Assembly: GCA_012839035.1 (NCBI GenBank)
Contig: DUOB01000004.1
Span: 1-64,000 of the forward strand
Length of the DNA stretch: 64,000 bases
Direction of reading: 5' to 3'
From: Propionibacterium sp.
Lineage (GTDB): Bacteria; Actinomycetota; Actinomycetes; Propionibacteriales; Propionibacteriaceae
Of the stretch, positions 1 to 9,208 are shown piece after piece. The first letter of the stretch is position 1. Each line of letters starts with the position of its first letter. The position numbers were made by a program, and so were the translations under genes. The notes beneath the pieces were generated by a model. That model was not told the origin of the DNA. It worked only from the letters and a program-made list of their open reading frames with translations, and did no database searches.

Positions 1-410
1 ACCTGGGGCGGCCGTTCCGATTCACCGGCACCGTGGTGGTCGGGCACCAGCGCGGGCGCGAGTTCGGGTTCCCGACCGCCAACCTGCCGGTCCCGGCCGG
101 GTTCGCGGCGCCCGGATCAGGTGTGTACGCCGGGTGGATGCGCCGCGCCGAACCCGCGGACGCGCCCGTGTGGCCCGCGGCGATCTCGGTGGGGAACAAT
201 CCGACGTTCGACGATGTGCCCGCCGTGGTGGTCGAGGGCCATGCGTTGGATCTCGACGACGTGAATCTCTATGGCGAGACGATCCATGTCGAGTTCGTCG
301 AACGGCTGCGGGGCAATGTCCGGTTCGAGGGCATTCCGCAGCTCATCGCCCAGATCGGTGCCGATGTCGACCGGACCCGCGAGGTGCTCGGGCTCAGCCC
401 CAGCCAGTGA
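1..410 (+). CDS. ribF: Bifunctional riboflavin kinase/FAD synthetase, C-terminal part (5' end outside window)
   Basis: The gene enters the window already open, reading in frame from base 3, and ends with TGA at 408-410. What is visible is the riboflavin kinase module that phosphorylates riboflavin to FMN. The motif GREFGFPTANL, which binds the nucleotide phosphates and Mg2+, is followed by GVYAGW, then SVGNNPTF and the acidic segment DLDDVNLYGE. The N-terminal FAD synthetase (adenylyltransferase) half must lie to the left of the window. Its stop overlaps the stop of the convergent azlD by 17 bases. The family assignment is firm; only the domain shown can be judged. Confidence 0.93.
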   Translation, partial: LGRPFRFTGTVVVGHQRGREFGFPTANLPVPAGFAAPGSGVYAGWMRRAEPADAPVWPAAISVGNNPTFDDVPAVVVEGHALDLDDVNLYGETIHVEFVERLRGNVRFEGIPQLIAQIGADVDRTREVLGLSPSQ

Positions 411-699
411 GGCGTACGAGGGCGGCGGCCGCCGCACCCAGCACCACCACGAGCAGATAGGGCGCCCGCAGGGCACACGCCCCGATCGCGACGACGAGTG
501 CCGCGACGCGGGCGTCGAGACGCAGCGCCTGTCCGTCACCGAAAGCGTTCATGGTGATGAGCGCCGCGAGCAGACCCACCGTGAGGATCCCGGCGAGGTG
601 CGTCACCCGCGGCGATTCGAGGCGCGAGGTGGGGATGAGATAGCCGACACCTTTCGTGATGTACGCGATCACGCACGCGACGAGGACCCACCACCACAT
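394..699 (-). CDS. azlD: AzlD-family small subunit of branched-chain amino acid exporter
   Basis: A 101-residue hydrophobic protein with three to four membrane segments: a start at [17 protein letters not shown], a middle segment around GILTVGLLAALITMNAF, and a C-terminal VVVLGAAAAALVRL. It is the typical size and topology of AzlD, the small partner of AzlC. Together they form a two-component exporter for branched-chain or related amino acids; the substrate here is inference. Its ATG shares bases with the TGA of azlC (ATGA overlap), so the two are translationally coupled. It converges with ribF. Confidence 0.88.
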   Translation of the reverse strand: MWWWVLVACVIAYITKGVGYLIPTSRLESPRVTHLAGILTVGLLAALITMNAFGDGQALRLDARVAALVVAIGACALRAPYLLVVVLGAAAAALVRLTGWG

Positions 700-1421
700 C
701 AGCGCTGCTCCTCTTCCGTGTCCCGTTCCCTCGTGCCTCGTTCGGGCCGTGCCACCAGCGACAGCAGGGCCGCGACGCCGGCGGCCACCAGGATGGGGAC
801 CCCGGAGGGCAGGAACGGGATGCCCAGTGCGGTCACCACACCGCAGATCACGGCGATGGCGACCGGTTCCCGGCTGCGCAGCCGCGGCCACAGGAGCCCC
901 ACGAAGGCGGCCACCGCGGCCCCGTCGAGTCCCCATTGGCGGGGATCGCCGAGGGCATTTCCGGCCAGCGCGCCCATCAGGGTGAACGTGTTCCAGAGAA
1001 CGAAAACACCGAGGCCCGCGGTCCAGAACCCCCTGCGGACCTCGATCGGCGACTCCTGTCCCATCGCCACCGCAGCGGATTCGTCGATCGTGACATGAGC
1101 CGCCACCGGCCGGCGCCAGCCGCGGGGGCGCAGCATTGCGTTCATCTGCATGCCATAGATGCCGTTTCGGAGGCCGAGCAGAGTCGCGGCTGCCACGGCG
1201 GCCGGCCCGCCCCCGCCACCCGCGACCACGCCGATGAAGGCGAACTGGGAGCCCCCTGTGAACATCAGCAGGCTCAGTGCCTGCGCCTGCCACACCGTGA
1301 GCCCGGCAGCAACCGCGAGGGCACCGAACGACACTCCATAGACCCCGACGGCGATGGCGATCGACACCCCGGCGCGTACCGCCGGTGACTGACGCAGAGG
1401 AGCGGCGATGGATGCGGGCAC
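699..1421 (-). CDS. azlC: AzlC-family permease subunit of branched-chain amino acid exporter
   Basis: About 240 residues with the AzlC hallmarks: [28 protein letters not shown], then [11 protein letters not shown], and [17 protein letters not shown], then [12 protein letters not shown]. The protein is highly hydrophobic with about six or seven helices. I place the start at the GTG at 1421 because GGAG lies about nine bases upstream and because the sequence before it is low-complexity and lies opposite prfB leader DNA. The gene is divergent from prfB and its GTG is about 150 bases from the prfB start, so the two share the intervening control region. Partner of azlD. Confidence 0.88.
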   Translation of the reverse strand: MPASIAAPLRQSPAVRAGVSIAIAVGVYGVSFGALAVAAGLTVWQAQALSLLMFTGGSQFAFIGVVAGGGGGPAAVAAATLLGLRNGIYGMQMNAMLRPRGWRRPVAAHVTIDESAAVAMGQESPIEVRRGFWTAGLGVFVLWNTFTLMGALAGNALGDPRQWGLDGAAVAAFVGLLWPRLRSREPVAIAVICGVVTALGIPFLPSGVPILVAAGVAALLSLVARPERGTRERDTEEEQR

Positions 1422-1572
1422 GGAACTGGACTCCAGATGGTCGTGGGCAAGAGACTCGTTCGACAGTCTCGGACGCGGGGGAGCGTACGTCCAATCGATG
1501 AGACCCCGTGGGGCGCGATCCACATCGGTCCGCGTCCTCGGAGATGCGATCGGGCGACTAGACTCACTCCTC

Positions 1573-2685
1573 GTGGCTGTTGACTTCGGAAGTTCCCTCT
1601 CCCACCTCGAGCACTCGCTGGGCGCGATCGAGGCGGTGATCGACCCTGAAACCAAACGGGCGGAGATCGCCCGGTTGGAGGAAGAGGTCGCGGCCCCGGA
1701 CCTGTGGGACGACCAGGCGAACGCCCAGCGCGTCACCTCACGGCTCTCGGCGGTGCAGGGCGAGCTGGAGCGGGTGTCGGGCCTGCGGGCCCGGCTCGAT
1801 GACCTCGTGGTCCTGGTCGAGCTCGCCGAGGAGGAGGGCGACGCCGACTCGATGGCGGAGGCCGAGCGGGAGCTCGGACGCCTCACCAAGGACATCGAGG
1901 GCCTGGAGGTCCGGACCCTGCTGTCGGGGGAGTACGACGAGCGCGAGGCGATGATCACCATCCGCGCCGAGGCCGGGGGAGTGGATGCGTCCGATTTCGC
2001 GGAGAAGTTGATGCGGATGTATCTCCGCTGGGCCGAGCGCCACGGCTACGGCACGGAGGTCTATGACACGTCCTATGCCGAGGAGGCGGGCATCAAATCC
2101 GCCACGTTCAGCGTCAAGGCTCCGTTCGCCTATGGCACGCTCTCGGTGGAGCAGGGCACCCATCGTCTGGTCCGGATCTCCCCGTTCGACAACCAGGGTC
2201 GCCGCCAGACGTCGTTCGCCGGTGTGGACGTGCTGCCGGTGACCGAGGACACCGATCACATCGACATTCCCGAGAACGACATGCGGATCGACGTGTTCCG
2301 CTCCTCCGGGCCCGGTGGGCAGTCGGTGAACACCACGGACTCCGCTGTGCGCATCACCCATATCCCCACCGGCATCGTGGTCTCCTGCCAGAACGAGAAG
2401 TCCCAGCTGCAGAACAAGGCCGCAGCGTTGCGGGTTCTCCAGTCCCGACTGCTCGAGAAGGCCCGGGCGGAGAAGGAAGCCGAGATGAGTGCGCTGAAGG
2501 GCGACGGCGGTGGCTCCTGGGGCGCACAGATGCGCTCCTATGTCCTGCACCCCTATCAGATGGTCAAGGATCTCCGCACCGAACACGAGACCGGCAACAC
2601 CGATGCGGTCTTCGACGGGGAGATCGACGCCTTCATCGATGCCGGCATTCGTTGGCGCAAGCGTCAGGAGACCGAGGCGGGCTGA
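1573..2685 (+). CDS. prfB: Peptide chain release factor 2
   Basis: Decodes UGA and UAA stop codons and triggers release of the finished peptide on the ribosome. The protein is about 370 residues from the GTG at 1573. The universal GGQ peptidyl-tRNA hydrolysis motif is at residues 248-250, preceded by SSGP. The tripeptide SPF at 203-205 is the RF2 stop-codon recognition element and separates it from RF1. The reading frame is continuous: the in-frame UGA and +1 frameshift that autoregulate prfB in Escherichia coli are absent. It is followed by ftsE 178 bases later, the usual actinobacterial arrangement. Confidence 0.96.
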   Translation: MAVDFGSSLSHLEHSLGAIEAVIDPETKRAEIARLEEEVAAPDLWDDQANAQRVTSRLSAVQGELERVSGLRARLDDLVVLVELAEEEGDADSMAEAERELGRLTKDIEGLEVRTLLSGEYDEREAMITIRAEAGGVDASDFAEKLMRMYLRWAERHGYGTEVYDTSYAEEAGIKSATFSVKAPFAYGTLSVEQGTHRLVRISPFDNQGRRQTSFAGVDVLPVTEDTDHIDIPENDMRIDVFRSSGPGGQSVNTTDSAVRITHIPTGIVVSCQNEKSQLQNKAAALRVLQSRLLEKARAEKEAEMSALKGDGGGSWGAQMRSYVLHPYQMVKDLRTEHETGNTDAVFDGEIDAFIDAGIRWRKRQETEAG

Positions 2686-2863
2686 GCGGGGTGTGATGGC
2701 GTACGCCTGCCGAAATATGGGGACCGGAGCCAACACTCCCACAGTGAGGAAATACGGGAACCCATGGGATATCAGCCTAAACTCACTGCAGGCCGTTCGC
2801 CCGCTCGGCTGAAGTGGGGGCATGCCAACCGCATGATCGTCTAGCCCGGCCCGGACAACTCAC

Positions 2864-3550
2864 GTGATTCGATTCGAGAACGTCAGCAAAACCTATGAAG
2901 GTCAGCGCCGTGCGGCGCTGAAGAACGTGGACGTGGAGATCGGCAAGGGAGAGTTCGTCTTTCTCGTCGGTCCCTCGGGATCCGGCAAGTCCACGTTCAT
3001 GCGGCTCATTCTGCGTGAGCTCCGCCCGAGCACCGGCAAGGTGTGGGTTGCCGGCAAGGACCTGACCAGACTGCCCAACTGGAAGATCCCTGCGTTGCGC
3101 CGCCAAATCGGAATGGTCTTCCAGGACTTCCGGCTCCTGCCCGGCAAAACGGTCAATCAAAATGTCGCATTCGCCCTCCAGGTGATCGGGAAACCAACCA
3201 GCTTTATTCGGAAAGCGGTGCCCGAAACCCTCGAAATGGTGGGGCTCGGAGGCAAGGGTGACCGCCTGCCCGAGGAGCTGTCCGGTGGTGAGCAACAGCG
3301 CGTCGCGATTGCCAGGGCCTTCGTGAATCGTCCACAGGTGCTGATTGCGGATGAACCGACCGGCAACCTCGACCCGGCCACCAGCGTGGGGATCATGAAG
3401 CTGCTCGACAAGATCAACCGTTCCGGCACCACGGTCGTGATGGCCACGCACGATTCGACCGTCGTGGACCAGATGCGCAAACGTGTGATCGAGCTCGATG
3501 ACGGCGAGCTCATCCGAGACCAGAGCAAGGGGGTATACGGCTACCAGTGA
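2864..3550 (+). CDS. ftsE: Cell-division ABC ATPase FtsE
   Basis: 228-residue ABC ATPase that, with FtsX, couples ATP hydrolysis to activation of peptidoglycan hydrolases at the division site. Walker [10 protein letters not shown] is at residues 36-44, the Q-loop in [14 protein letters not shown] near 84-97, the signature [14 protein letters not shown] from 139, and Walker [13 protein letters not shown] at 159-170, with the switch His in MATHDS. The start is GTG at 2864. ftsX follows after 45 bases and the M23 hydrolase after that, so the three form one functional unit. Confidence 0.96.
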   Translation: MIRFENVSKTYEGQRRAALKNVDVEIGKGEFVFLVGPSGSGKSTFMRLILRELRPSTGKVWVAGKDLTRLPNWKIPALRRQIGMVFQDFRLLPGKTVNQNVAFALQVIGKPTSFIRKAVPETLEMVGLGGKGDRLPEELSGGEQQRVAIARAFVNRPQVLIADEPTGNLDPATSVGIMKLLDKINRSGTTVVMATHDSTVVDQMRKRVIELDDGELIRDQSKGVYGYQ

Positions 3551-3595
3551 GCACGACCGGCAACCGAACCCCTTTCACCCTCCAGGAAAGCTGAT

Positions 3596-4498
3596 ATGCG
3601 TCACACCCTGTCCGAGACCTTCAACGGCCTGCGCCGCAACCTGACCATGACGGTTGCGGTGGTGGTCACCATGTGGGTGTCCCTGTCGCTGTTCGGCATC
3701 GGGCTGCTGGCCAACCAGCAGGTCGATCTGATGAAGGGCAATTGGTACGACAAGATCGAGATCTCTGTGTTCCTCTGCACCGCCGAGACCAGGGGCGACA
3801 ATTGTGATCCCGGTCAGGAGGTCACCGCCGGCCAGCGGGACACGATCGAGCAGACCCTGCGCACCAACCCGGAGGTGCAGGAGGTCTTCTTCGAGACGAA
3901 GCAGCAGGCGTACGACGAATTCCGCAAGGCCTATGAGGGAAGCCCCATCCAGGACTCGCTCACCGTCGATCAGATGCAGGAATCCTTTCGGGTCAAACTG
4001 AAGGACCCGGAGCAATACCAAGGGGTGGTCTCGGCCGTGGCGGGGCTGCCGGGGGTGCAGGCCGTGCAGGACCTGCATCAAGTCCTCGACAGCCTGTTCG
4101 GCTGGCTCAGCCTGCTCCAGTGGGGCACGATCATCGCTTCGGCGCTGCTGTTGTTGGCCGCGGCTCTTCAGATCGGCAACACAATTCGGATGGCGGCGTT
4201 CGCCCGGCGCAGGGAGATCGGCATCATGCGTCTCGTCGGTGCCGGAAACCTGCACATCATGCTGCCGTTCCTGCTGGAAGCACTGGTCAGCGCCATCCTG
4301 GGCATCGCGCTCGCGTGTGCCACTCTGGCGGCCGCAGTTTATTTCCTTATTACCCGAAACGCTGAAGTCTTGATCAAGGCTTCACCCTGGATCGGGTGGT
4401 CCCATGCGGGTTTGGCGATGCTCGGAGTTGCCATTGTTGGAATATTCCTGTCCATAATACCCACGCTGATTGCTACGAGAAAATACTTGAAGGTTTGA
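3596..4498 (+). CDS. ftsX: Cell-division membrane protein FtsX
   Basis: 300-residue permease-like partner of FtsE. It has the FtsX layout: a short cytoplasmic N-terminus, one helix at about 19-42, an extracytoplasmic loop of about 125 residues, then three helices near 172-197, 222-252 and 272-294. The motif FARRREIGIMRLVGA before the third helix is typical. The large loop is where the extracellular hydrolase cofactor binds in known systems. It contains two cysteines (FLCTAETRGDNC), which may form a disulphide as in other actinobacterial FtsX. AGGAAAG precedes the ATG. Confidence 0.95.
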   Translation: MRHTLSETFNGLRRNLTMTVAVVVTMWVSLSLFGIGLLANQQVDLMKGNWYDKIEISVFLCTAETRGDNCDPGQEVTAGQRDTIEQTLRTNPEVQEVFFETKQQAYDEFRKAYEGSPIQDSLTVDQMQESFRVKLKDPEQYQGVVSAVAGLPGVQAVQDLHQVLDSLFGWLSLLQWGTIIASALLLLAAALQIGNTIRMAAFARRREIGIMRLVGAGNLHIMLPFLLEALVSAILGIALACATLAAAVYFLITRNAEVLIKASPWIGWSHAGLAMLGVAIVGIFLSIIPTLIATRKYLKV

Positions 4499-4637
4499 CG
4501 AGTGGGTGTCGACACCCTCTGAACAGGATTGGGGACCAGCTGTGCATAGGGAACTTCCCACGGCCCTCCCGGACGGCCTGGACCATCGCCGCGCCTCGCG
4601 CGGTGGACAGAATGCCCGTCGAAGGGGAACCGCACAC

Positions 4638-5996
4638 GTGCGCAGGTTCACCGCCGGAGTGGCCGCCCTGGCGCTGGGACTGACACTGGCCGTCCCCGCC
4701 TGGGCCGATGACCTGGACAACGACCGTGAGCGCATCGCACAGAGTCTCACCGCCGCCCAGGAACGACTCGATGCCGACACCAAGTCGCTGGCGAATGCCA
4801 CGTCGGCCCTGCAGCAGTCCCGCGGAGAGCTCGAGTCGGCCCGTGAACAACTCGCGCAGACCCAGCGTCAGCTTGAGCAGGCGCAGGCCGACGACAAGAG
4901 CGCCGCCGCCCGCTTGGCGCAGGCCCAGAATGACCTCGAGGAAGCCAAGGCCGCCGTGGCCGAGGGCGAACGCCACGTGGCGGCCCAGAAGCTGGAGGTC
5001 GGCAACGTCGTACGCACCCAGTATCAGCAGAAGACGAACATGGTCGGCATCGGCATGGTCGTGACGGGCACGGACACCGGTGACATCAACAACCGGGTCC
5101 AGTGGTCCCAAACGCTCTTCGACGCCACGCAGGCAGAGCTCGAGAAGCTTGAGGAGCTCCAGGCGCAGCTGGTGGCGGCCCAGCAGCGGCAGGCTCAGAT
5201 CGAGGAGCAGATGGCTGCGGAGCGTGCCGCCGCGGCTGCAAACCTGGAGGAGCGGAAGAACCTCGCTGCCCGGGCCGTGGAAGAGGAACAGGCCGTGGCC
5301 CTGCTGGTCGAGACCAACGCCTCCGCCGAGCTGGTTGCGGCCCAGCAGCTGGAGGCCAGCCAGAACCATGCCACGGCACTTTCCGCGGAGCAGAAGGACG
5401 TCGAGGCCCGCATTGTCGAGCGCCTGCGTCAGCAGCAGGAAGAAGAGGCGCGCAGGGCGGAAACCGAACGAATCAATCGGGAGAACCGGGCTGCTGAGGA
5501 AAAGACGCAGGCCGCGTTGGAACAGGCCGATCAGGCCCGTTCCAACGCCCAGGCTCCAGCACCGGCCGCTCCCGCACCGAAGCAGGCCGCTGCCCCCGCC
5601 AGCCCCTTCATCAAGCCCGTGAACGGGCGGGTGACCTCCCGCTATGGGATGCGACTGCACCCGGTGCTCAAGGTGTGGAAGCTGCATGACGGCACCGACT
5701 ATGGCGCGAGCTGCAACACCCCGTTGCGGGCCGCGGCCGATGGCGTGGTCACGGAGCGTTACTACAACGCGGGCTATGGCAATCGTCTGATGATCGATCA
5801 CGGTCGCATCAACGGAAAGTTCATGACCACCGGCTACAACCACGCGACGCACTACACCGTCAAGGTGGGCCAGCGCGTCAAGCAGGGCGACGTTATCGGT
5901 TATGTCGGCAGCACCGGCTACTCGACCGGTTGCCACCTGCACCTGATGGTGTGGGTGAATGGCAAGGTCACGAACCCGCAGACTGTCGGCTTCTGA
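4638..5996 (+). CDS. Secreted coiled-coil M23 (LytM) peptidase, probable FtsEX effector
   Basis: I choose the GTG at 4638: AAGGGGA lies about nine bases upstream and the product then begins with a clean signal peptide (VRRFTAGVAALALGLTLAVP, cleavage after AWA). The 452-residue product has a Gln/Glu/Ala-rich coiled coil from about 25 to 305, an Ala/Pro linker, and an M23 domain from about 323. The zinc ligands are present: H350 and D354 (LHDGTD), and H433 and H435 in HLHL, so it should be an active endopeptidase. The coiled coil plus LytM layout and position after ftsEX match EnvC/RipC/PcsB-type division hydrolases activated by FtsX. The exact cleavage site in peptidoglycan is not evident. Confidence 0.9.
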   Translation: MRRFTAGVAALALGLTLAVPAWADDLDNDRERIAQSLTAAQERLDADTKSLANATSALQQSRGELESAREQLAQTQRQLEQAQADDKSAAARLAQAQNDLEEAKAAVAEGERHVAAQKLEVGNVVRTQYQQKTNMVGIGMVVTGTDTGDINNRVQWSQTLFDATQAELEKLEELQAQLVAAQQRQAQIEEQMAAERAAAAANLEERKNLAARAVEEEQAVALLVETNASAELVAAQQLEASQNHATALSAEQKDVEARIVERLRQQQEEEARRAETERINRENRAAEEKTQAALEQADQARSNAQAPAPAAPAPKQAAAPASPFIKPVNGRVTSRYGMRLHPVLKVWKLHDGTDYGASCNTPLRAAADGVVTERYYNAGYGNRLMIDHGRINGKFMTTGYNHATHYTVKVGQRVKQGDVIGYVGSTGYSTGCHLHLMVWVNGKVTNPQTVGF

Positions 5997-6045
5997 TCGC
6001 GGGTCCGGGCGCTAGGCTGAAGCGTTCGGACGACCGGGGAGACAG

Positions 6046-6519
6046 ATGGCCAAGGAAAAGGGACGCACGTTGGTGGCGCAGAACAAGAAGGCGCGTCACG
6101 ACTATCACATCCACGACACCTATGAGGCGGGGCTGGTGCTGACCGGCACCGAGGTCAAGTCACTGAGACAGGGCCGCGCCTCGCTGGTGGATGCGTTCGC
6201 CACCGTGGACGATGGGGAAGTGTGGCTCCGTCAGGCGCACATTCCGGAGTACAGCCACGGCACCTGGACCAACCACACCGCTCGCCGCACCCGCAAATTG
6301 CTGCTGAACCGGCGCGAGATCGACCGGATCAGCCGGGCGCTCCAGACCTCCGGCAGCACGCTCGTCCCGCTCTCGCTCTATTTCAGTGATGGCTATGCCA
6401 AGGTCGAGATCGCGGTGGCCACCGGCAAGCGCGAATACGACAAGCGAGAGACGATCCGGCGCAGGGACGCAGACCGCGAGGCGCAGCGGGCGCTCGCCGA
6501 CCGGCAGCGCCGCCGCTGA
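6046..6519 (+). CDS. smpB: SsrA (tmRNA)-binding protein SmpB
   Basis: 157-residue RNA-binding protein that brings tmRNA to stalled ribosomes for trans-translation. Recognisable segments are [27 protein letters not shown], the [11 protein letters not shown] loop, [10 protein letters not shown], and the basic tail [18 protein letters not shown] that enters the mRNA channel. It starts at ATG 6046. The RNA it serves is encoded about 1.4 kb downstream, beyond two unrelated genes. Confidence 0.96.
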   Translation: MAKEKGRTLVAQNKKARHDYHIHDTYEAGLVLTGTEVKSLRQGRASLVDAFATVDDGEVWLRQAHIPEYSHGTWTNHTARRTRKLLLNRREIDRISRALQTSGSTLVPLSLYFSDGYAKVEIAVATGKREYDKRETIRRRDADREAQRALADRQRRR

Positions 6520-6562
6520 CACGTCACGGGACCGGCTGGCGGCCCGGACGAGTCCACAGGGT

Positions 6563-6934
6563 TTATTGCACAGCGACGAGGTCGCAGACGAAGATGAGTG
6601 TCTCTCCGGGCTGAATGACGCCCCCGGCGCCCCGGTCGCCATAGGCGAGGTGCGGCGGAATGATCAGCTTGCGCCGGCCGCCCACCCTCATGCCCTGGAT
6701 GCCTTGGTCCCACCCGGCGATCACTCGTTGTGCTCCGAGCGGAAAAGCGAGTGGGGCGCCGCGGTTCCAGGACGAGTCGAACTCTTCGCCGCTGGAGAAC
6801 GCCACGCCGACATAGTGCACCTGGACCACCTTGCCGGCGACGGCCTCAGCGCCCTCACCCTCGGTGATGTCGATGATTTCGAGCTCCGTTGGAGGCGGGC
6901 CGTCGGGGAAATCCACATCTGGTTTGCTGTTCAT
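6563..6934 (-). CDS. FKBP-type peptidyl-prolyl cis-trans isomerase
   Basis: 123-residue single-domain FKBP that speeds proline isomerisation during folding. The core reads VQVHYVGVAFSSGEEFDSSW, then VIAGWDQGIQGMRVGGRRKLIIPPHLAYGDRG and a C-terminal ETLIFVCDLVAV strand. The residues lining the FK506/substrate pocket (Tyr, Asp, Trp, Tyr, Phe) are in place. There is no signal peptide, so it is cytoplasmic. It converges on smpB and is divergent from the DUF1707 membrane gene. GGAG lies just upstream of the ATG at 6934, with unusually short spacing. Confidence 0.92.
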   Translation of the reverse strand: MNSKPDVDFPDGPPPTELEIIDITEGEGAEAVAGKVVQVHYVGVAFSSGEEFDSSWNRGAPLAFPLGAQRVIAGWDQGIQGMRVGGRRKLIIPPHLAYGDRGAGGVIQPGETLIFVCDLVAVQ

Positions 6935-7056
6935 GGCTCCGAACTCTACTGGTGCGCCACAGGCTTCGCGGGAGCTCCTTCGCTGTCCACGTCTCAGGGA
7001 GACACCCGGGGCGTGCCCGATGGTCCGGGGCGCCAGTGCGAGGGAGGATGGTGGAC

Positions 7057-7740
7057 ATGACCGGACAGTTCCCCCAGTACTCCGACTATGTGCCCGTGCA
7101 GGGCACCCCTGCGCAACCTCGGCCCATGCGCGTGCCACCGCTGCAGGCCGTGCACCCGAGCCTCGGCCTCCCCGTCACTTTTGAGGAGCGGGAACGCGCC
7201 GAGCGTTTCCTGGCTGATGCCTATGCCGACGGACGACTGAACGAATTCGAGTTCGACGGGCGCATGGAGCAGGTCCTGCAGGCGCAGACACGCAAGGACC
7301 TCAACCAGGCCTTCTATGGTCTGGTTGATGTGCCCTCGACCTCCAAGGCTCTCGGCCTGCATCCCGCCTATCGTCCCACCTTGGTGCGTCAGGGCGGTGA
7401 CAGCAGCGCGGGACGCGCTGCTGCAGCAGCCGCTCACTTCCTGCCGTTCGTCTCCTGGATCTTCGGTCCGCTCGGCGTCAATCTCGTGGCGACCCCGGGC
7501 AGCTACGTCAAGCGCGAGGCCGCAAAGGCCTTCAACTTCCAGTTCGTGTCCACGCTCTTCTTTGTTTTCGCGATGATCGCCAACGGCTTCGCCGATGGTG
7601 GGTTCACGTGGCTGCTCGGGCTCGCCTGGGTCGCGTGGCTCGCCCTGACGATCATCGGTGGGGTCAAGGCCGCACAGGGTGAGGATTGGACGAACCCGGT
7701 TCGCAAGGTTGCACGGTGGGAGATCCTCAAGGAGAAGTGA
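7057..7740 (+). CDS. DUF1707/DUF4870-type membrane protein
   Basis: 227 residues from the ATG at 7057, which has AGGGAGGA eight bases upstream. Residues about 35-90 form the DUF1707 (SHOCT-like) module (ERAERFLADAYADGRLNEFEFDGRMEQVLQA), a short helical domain common at the N-terminus of actinobacterial membrane proteins. From about 115 to 205 is a DUF4870-like block with three predicted helices, including the motif EAAKAFNFQ. The function of neither domain is established. It stands alone between the FKBP gene and the tmRNA gene. Confidence 0.8.
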   Translation: MTGQFPQYSDYVPVQGTPAQPRPMRVPPLQAVHPSLGLPVTFEERERAERFLADAYADGRLNEFEFDGRMEQVLQAQTRKDLNQAFYGLVDVPSTSKALGLHPAYRPTLVRQGGDSSAGRAAAAAAHFLPFVSWIFGPLGVNLVATPGSYVKREAAKAFNFQFVSTLFFVFAMIANGFADGGFTWLLGLAWVAWLALTIIGGVKAAQGEDWTNPVRKVARWEILKEK

Positions 7741-7909
7741 GCTTTGGTCGTGACTCAAGGCAGCGCCGAGGAATAAAGCGGCAACCGGTCAGTGTTGTCT
7801 GGGGTAGACTGACATGCTGGGTCGGCTTCGGCTGGTCCAAAGGTGCCCATGGTCTCAGCGGCCAGGGCGCCGACGCTCTTGCTCGTGAGCGAGGGTGCCA
7901 ACTCAATAG

Positions 7910-8277
7910 GGGGGTGATCGGTTTCGACTTGGGGCGATAGTCCTGAGGGAAGCGGGTCGAGGATCCACAGTTATCTCGTTAACGCCCTGTGGAACCAATA
8001 AGTGCCGACAACAATCGCACTGACTTCGCTCTCGCTGCCTGAGCAGTGACCGAAGGGTCAGCCCGGACTTAGCCTTCGGTCCGGCTCCTGGCCTCATTCA
8101 GAAGGCTTGCTCCACCGTCTGTGTCCTGGGGACGGTGGGGGACTTTTCCAGGACTGGGCCCGGCTGCGACATGTCAGTGTGAGTGCAGGGGCCGAGCAGA
8201 CCGTGACACTGACTGCACCCGGAGAAGTCTCAGGTCATCCTTCGAGGACCGGGGTTCAATTCCCCGCACCTCCACTC
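7910..8277 (+). ncRNA. ssrA: Transfer-messenger RNA (SsrA)
   Basis: The 5' end GGGGGTGATCGGTTTCGACT and the 3' end GGTTCAATTCCCCGCACCTCCA are diagnostic. GGGGGUG at 7910-7916 pairs with CACCUCC at 8267-8273 to make the acceptor stem, with one G-U pair. The discriminator A is 8274 and the following genomic bases are CTC, so the terminal CCA is not encoded and must be added. The resume codon is GCC at 8004 and the tag frame runs to TGA at 8040-8042, giving tag (A)ADNNRTDFALAA, with the AA end read by ClpXP-type proteases. It works with SmpB encoded upstream. Confidence 0.96.
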
Positions 8278-8283
8278 CTATGG

Positions 8284-8313
8284 GCCCCTGCCAGTTCGCT
8301 GGCAGGGGCTTTT
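8284..8313 (+). terminator. Intrinsic terminator of tmRNA gene
   Basis: A perfect 11-bp stem, GCCCCTGCCAG at 8284-8294 and CTGGCAGGGGC at 8299-8309, closes on a stable TTCG tetraloop and is followed by TTTT at 8310-8313. It lies directly behind the tmRNA 3' end. Confidence 0.9.
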
Positions 8314-8350
8314 CCCTTTTCGGGGCTCCTGTCCCTTTTCGGGGCTCCTG
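8313..8350 (+). repeat. Two tandem copies of a 19-bp unit
   Basis: The unit TCCCTTTTCGGGGCTCCTG occurs at 8313-8331 and again, unchanged, at 8332-8350. It overlaps the T-tract of the tmRNA terminator and so provides a second T-tract. No protein-coding role is seen. Confidence 0.85.
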
Positions 8351-8540
8351 ACCCATGGCGGTCTCGCGGGCAGGGACCTGATGCCGCTACCGGCGAGAGT
8401 CTGCGTCCGCATCCGCCGAGCGACTTCAACAGCTTGTCCGACGCCGCGGACGATCGACGGACGGCTTGAAGCGACATCCACTTCCCGGCTGCAGGGCGGC
8501 GGGCGCCACATCTGGGTCGGATGCTGGGTACGGTTGCCCC

Positions 8541-9208
8541 ATGCCCTCGTGGAGTCCGCCGGTGCGCCCAGCCCTGCGAGACTATGTGTCGTCCTGGGTC
8601 GGGTATGACTACCGCATGTCGGTGGATGCCGTGCCATCGACCGGGTTGACCGTGGTGCTGGCGATGGACGATCCTCTGGACTGTGGCTGGCTGACGGACA
8701 CCGTAAGTGCCCGATTCGACGTGCTGGTGGCCGGCCTCCACACGCAGCCGGCTCCGGTGCGAACTCATGGCCGCCAACACGCCTTGCAACTGTCGCTAAA
8801 CCCCTTGGGCGCGAGGGCGCTCCTTGGGCTTCCGTCCGCGGCCCTGGCCCACGAGATCGTCGACGGCTGCGAGGTGGGTTGGCCAAGGCATTTGGTGGAC
8901 CAGTTGCGCGAAGCGTCTTGGCGGCAACGGTTCACCCTGCTGGGAGACTTCCTGCTGGCCCGGCTGCCCTCAGCGCCGCTTCGCTGCCGCCCTGAGGTGG
9001 CTCATGTCTGGAATCAGCTTTGCCGATTCAACGGTGCTCTGTCCGTGGAACGCTTGGCGGCGTCCACCGGCCTATCCCAGCGTCGACTGACGACTCTAGT
9101 TCGCGAGGAGTTGGGCTTGGCACCAAAACAGGCGGCCAGAGTAGCCCGCTTCCAGTACGCCAGTCGCTGCTCGAGGCGGGAGAATCCTTGTCGCAGGTCG
9201 CCGCTCTG
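8541..9208 (+). pseudogene. AraC-family transcription regulator, frameshifted and truncated
   Basis: From ATG 8541 the frame encodes a typical AraC-type regulator: an N-terminal sensor region beginning PPVRPALRDYVSSWVGYDYR with LTVVLAMDDPLD, then the start of the HTH domain (WNQLCRFNGALSVERLAASTGLSQRRLTTLVREELGLAPKQAARVARFQ). Around 9165 the frame is lost: the expected continuation LLEAGESLSQVAAL is present but one base out of phase, which fits loss of a single C within CAGTCGCTG. Without repair the product ends at 9209 after about 222 residues. Even in the correct frame the second HTH helix (usually CGYADQ) is missing, because the homology stops at 9208 where a yoeB remnant begins. It is therefore likely inactive. 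Confidence 0.75.

Noticed and set aside
4506..4637. GTG at 4506 as start of the M23 peptidase
   Set aside because: It would put 44 charged residues before the signal peptide; the GTG at 4638 has a good ribosome-binding site and gives a normal secretion signal.
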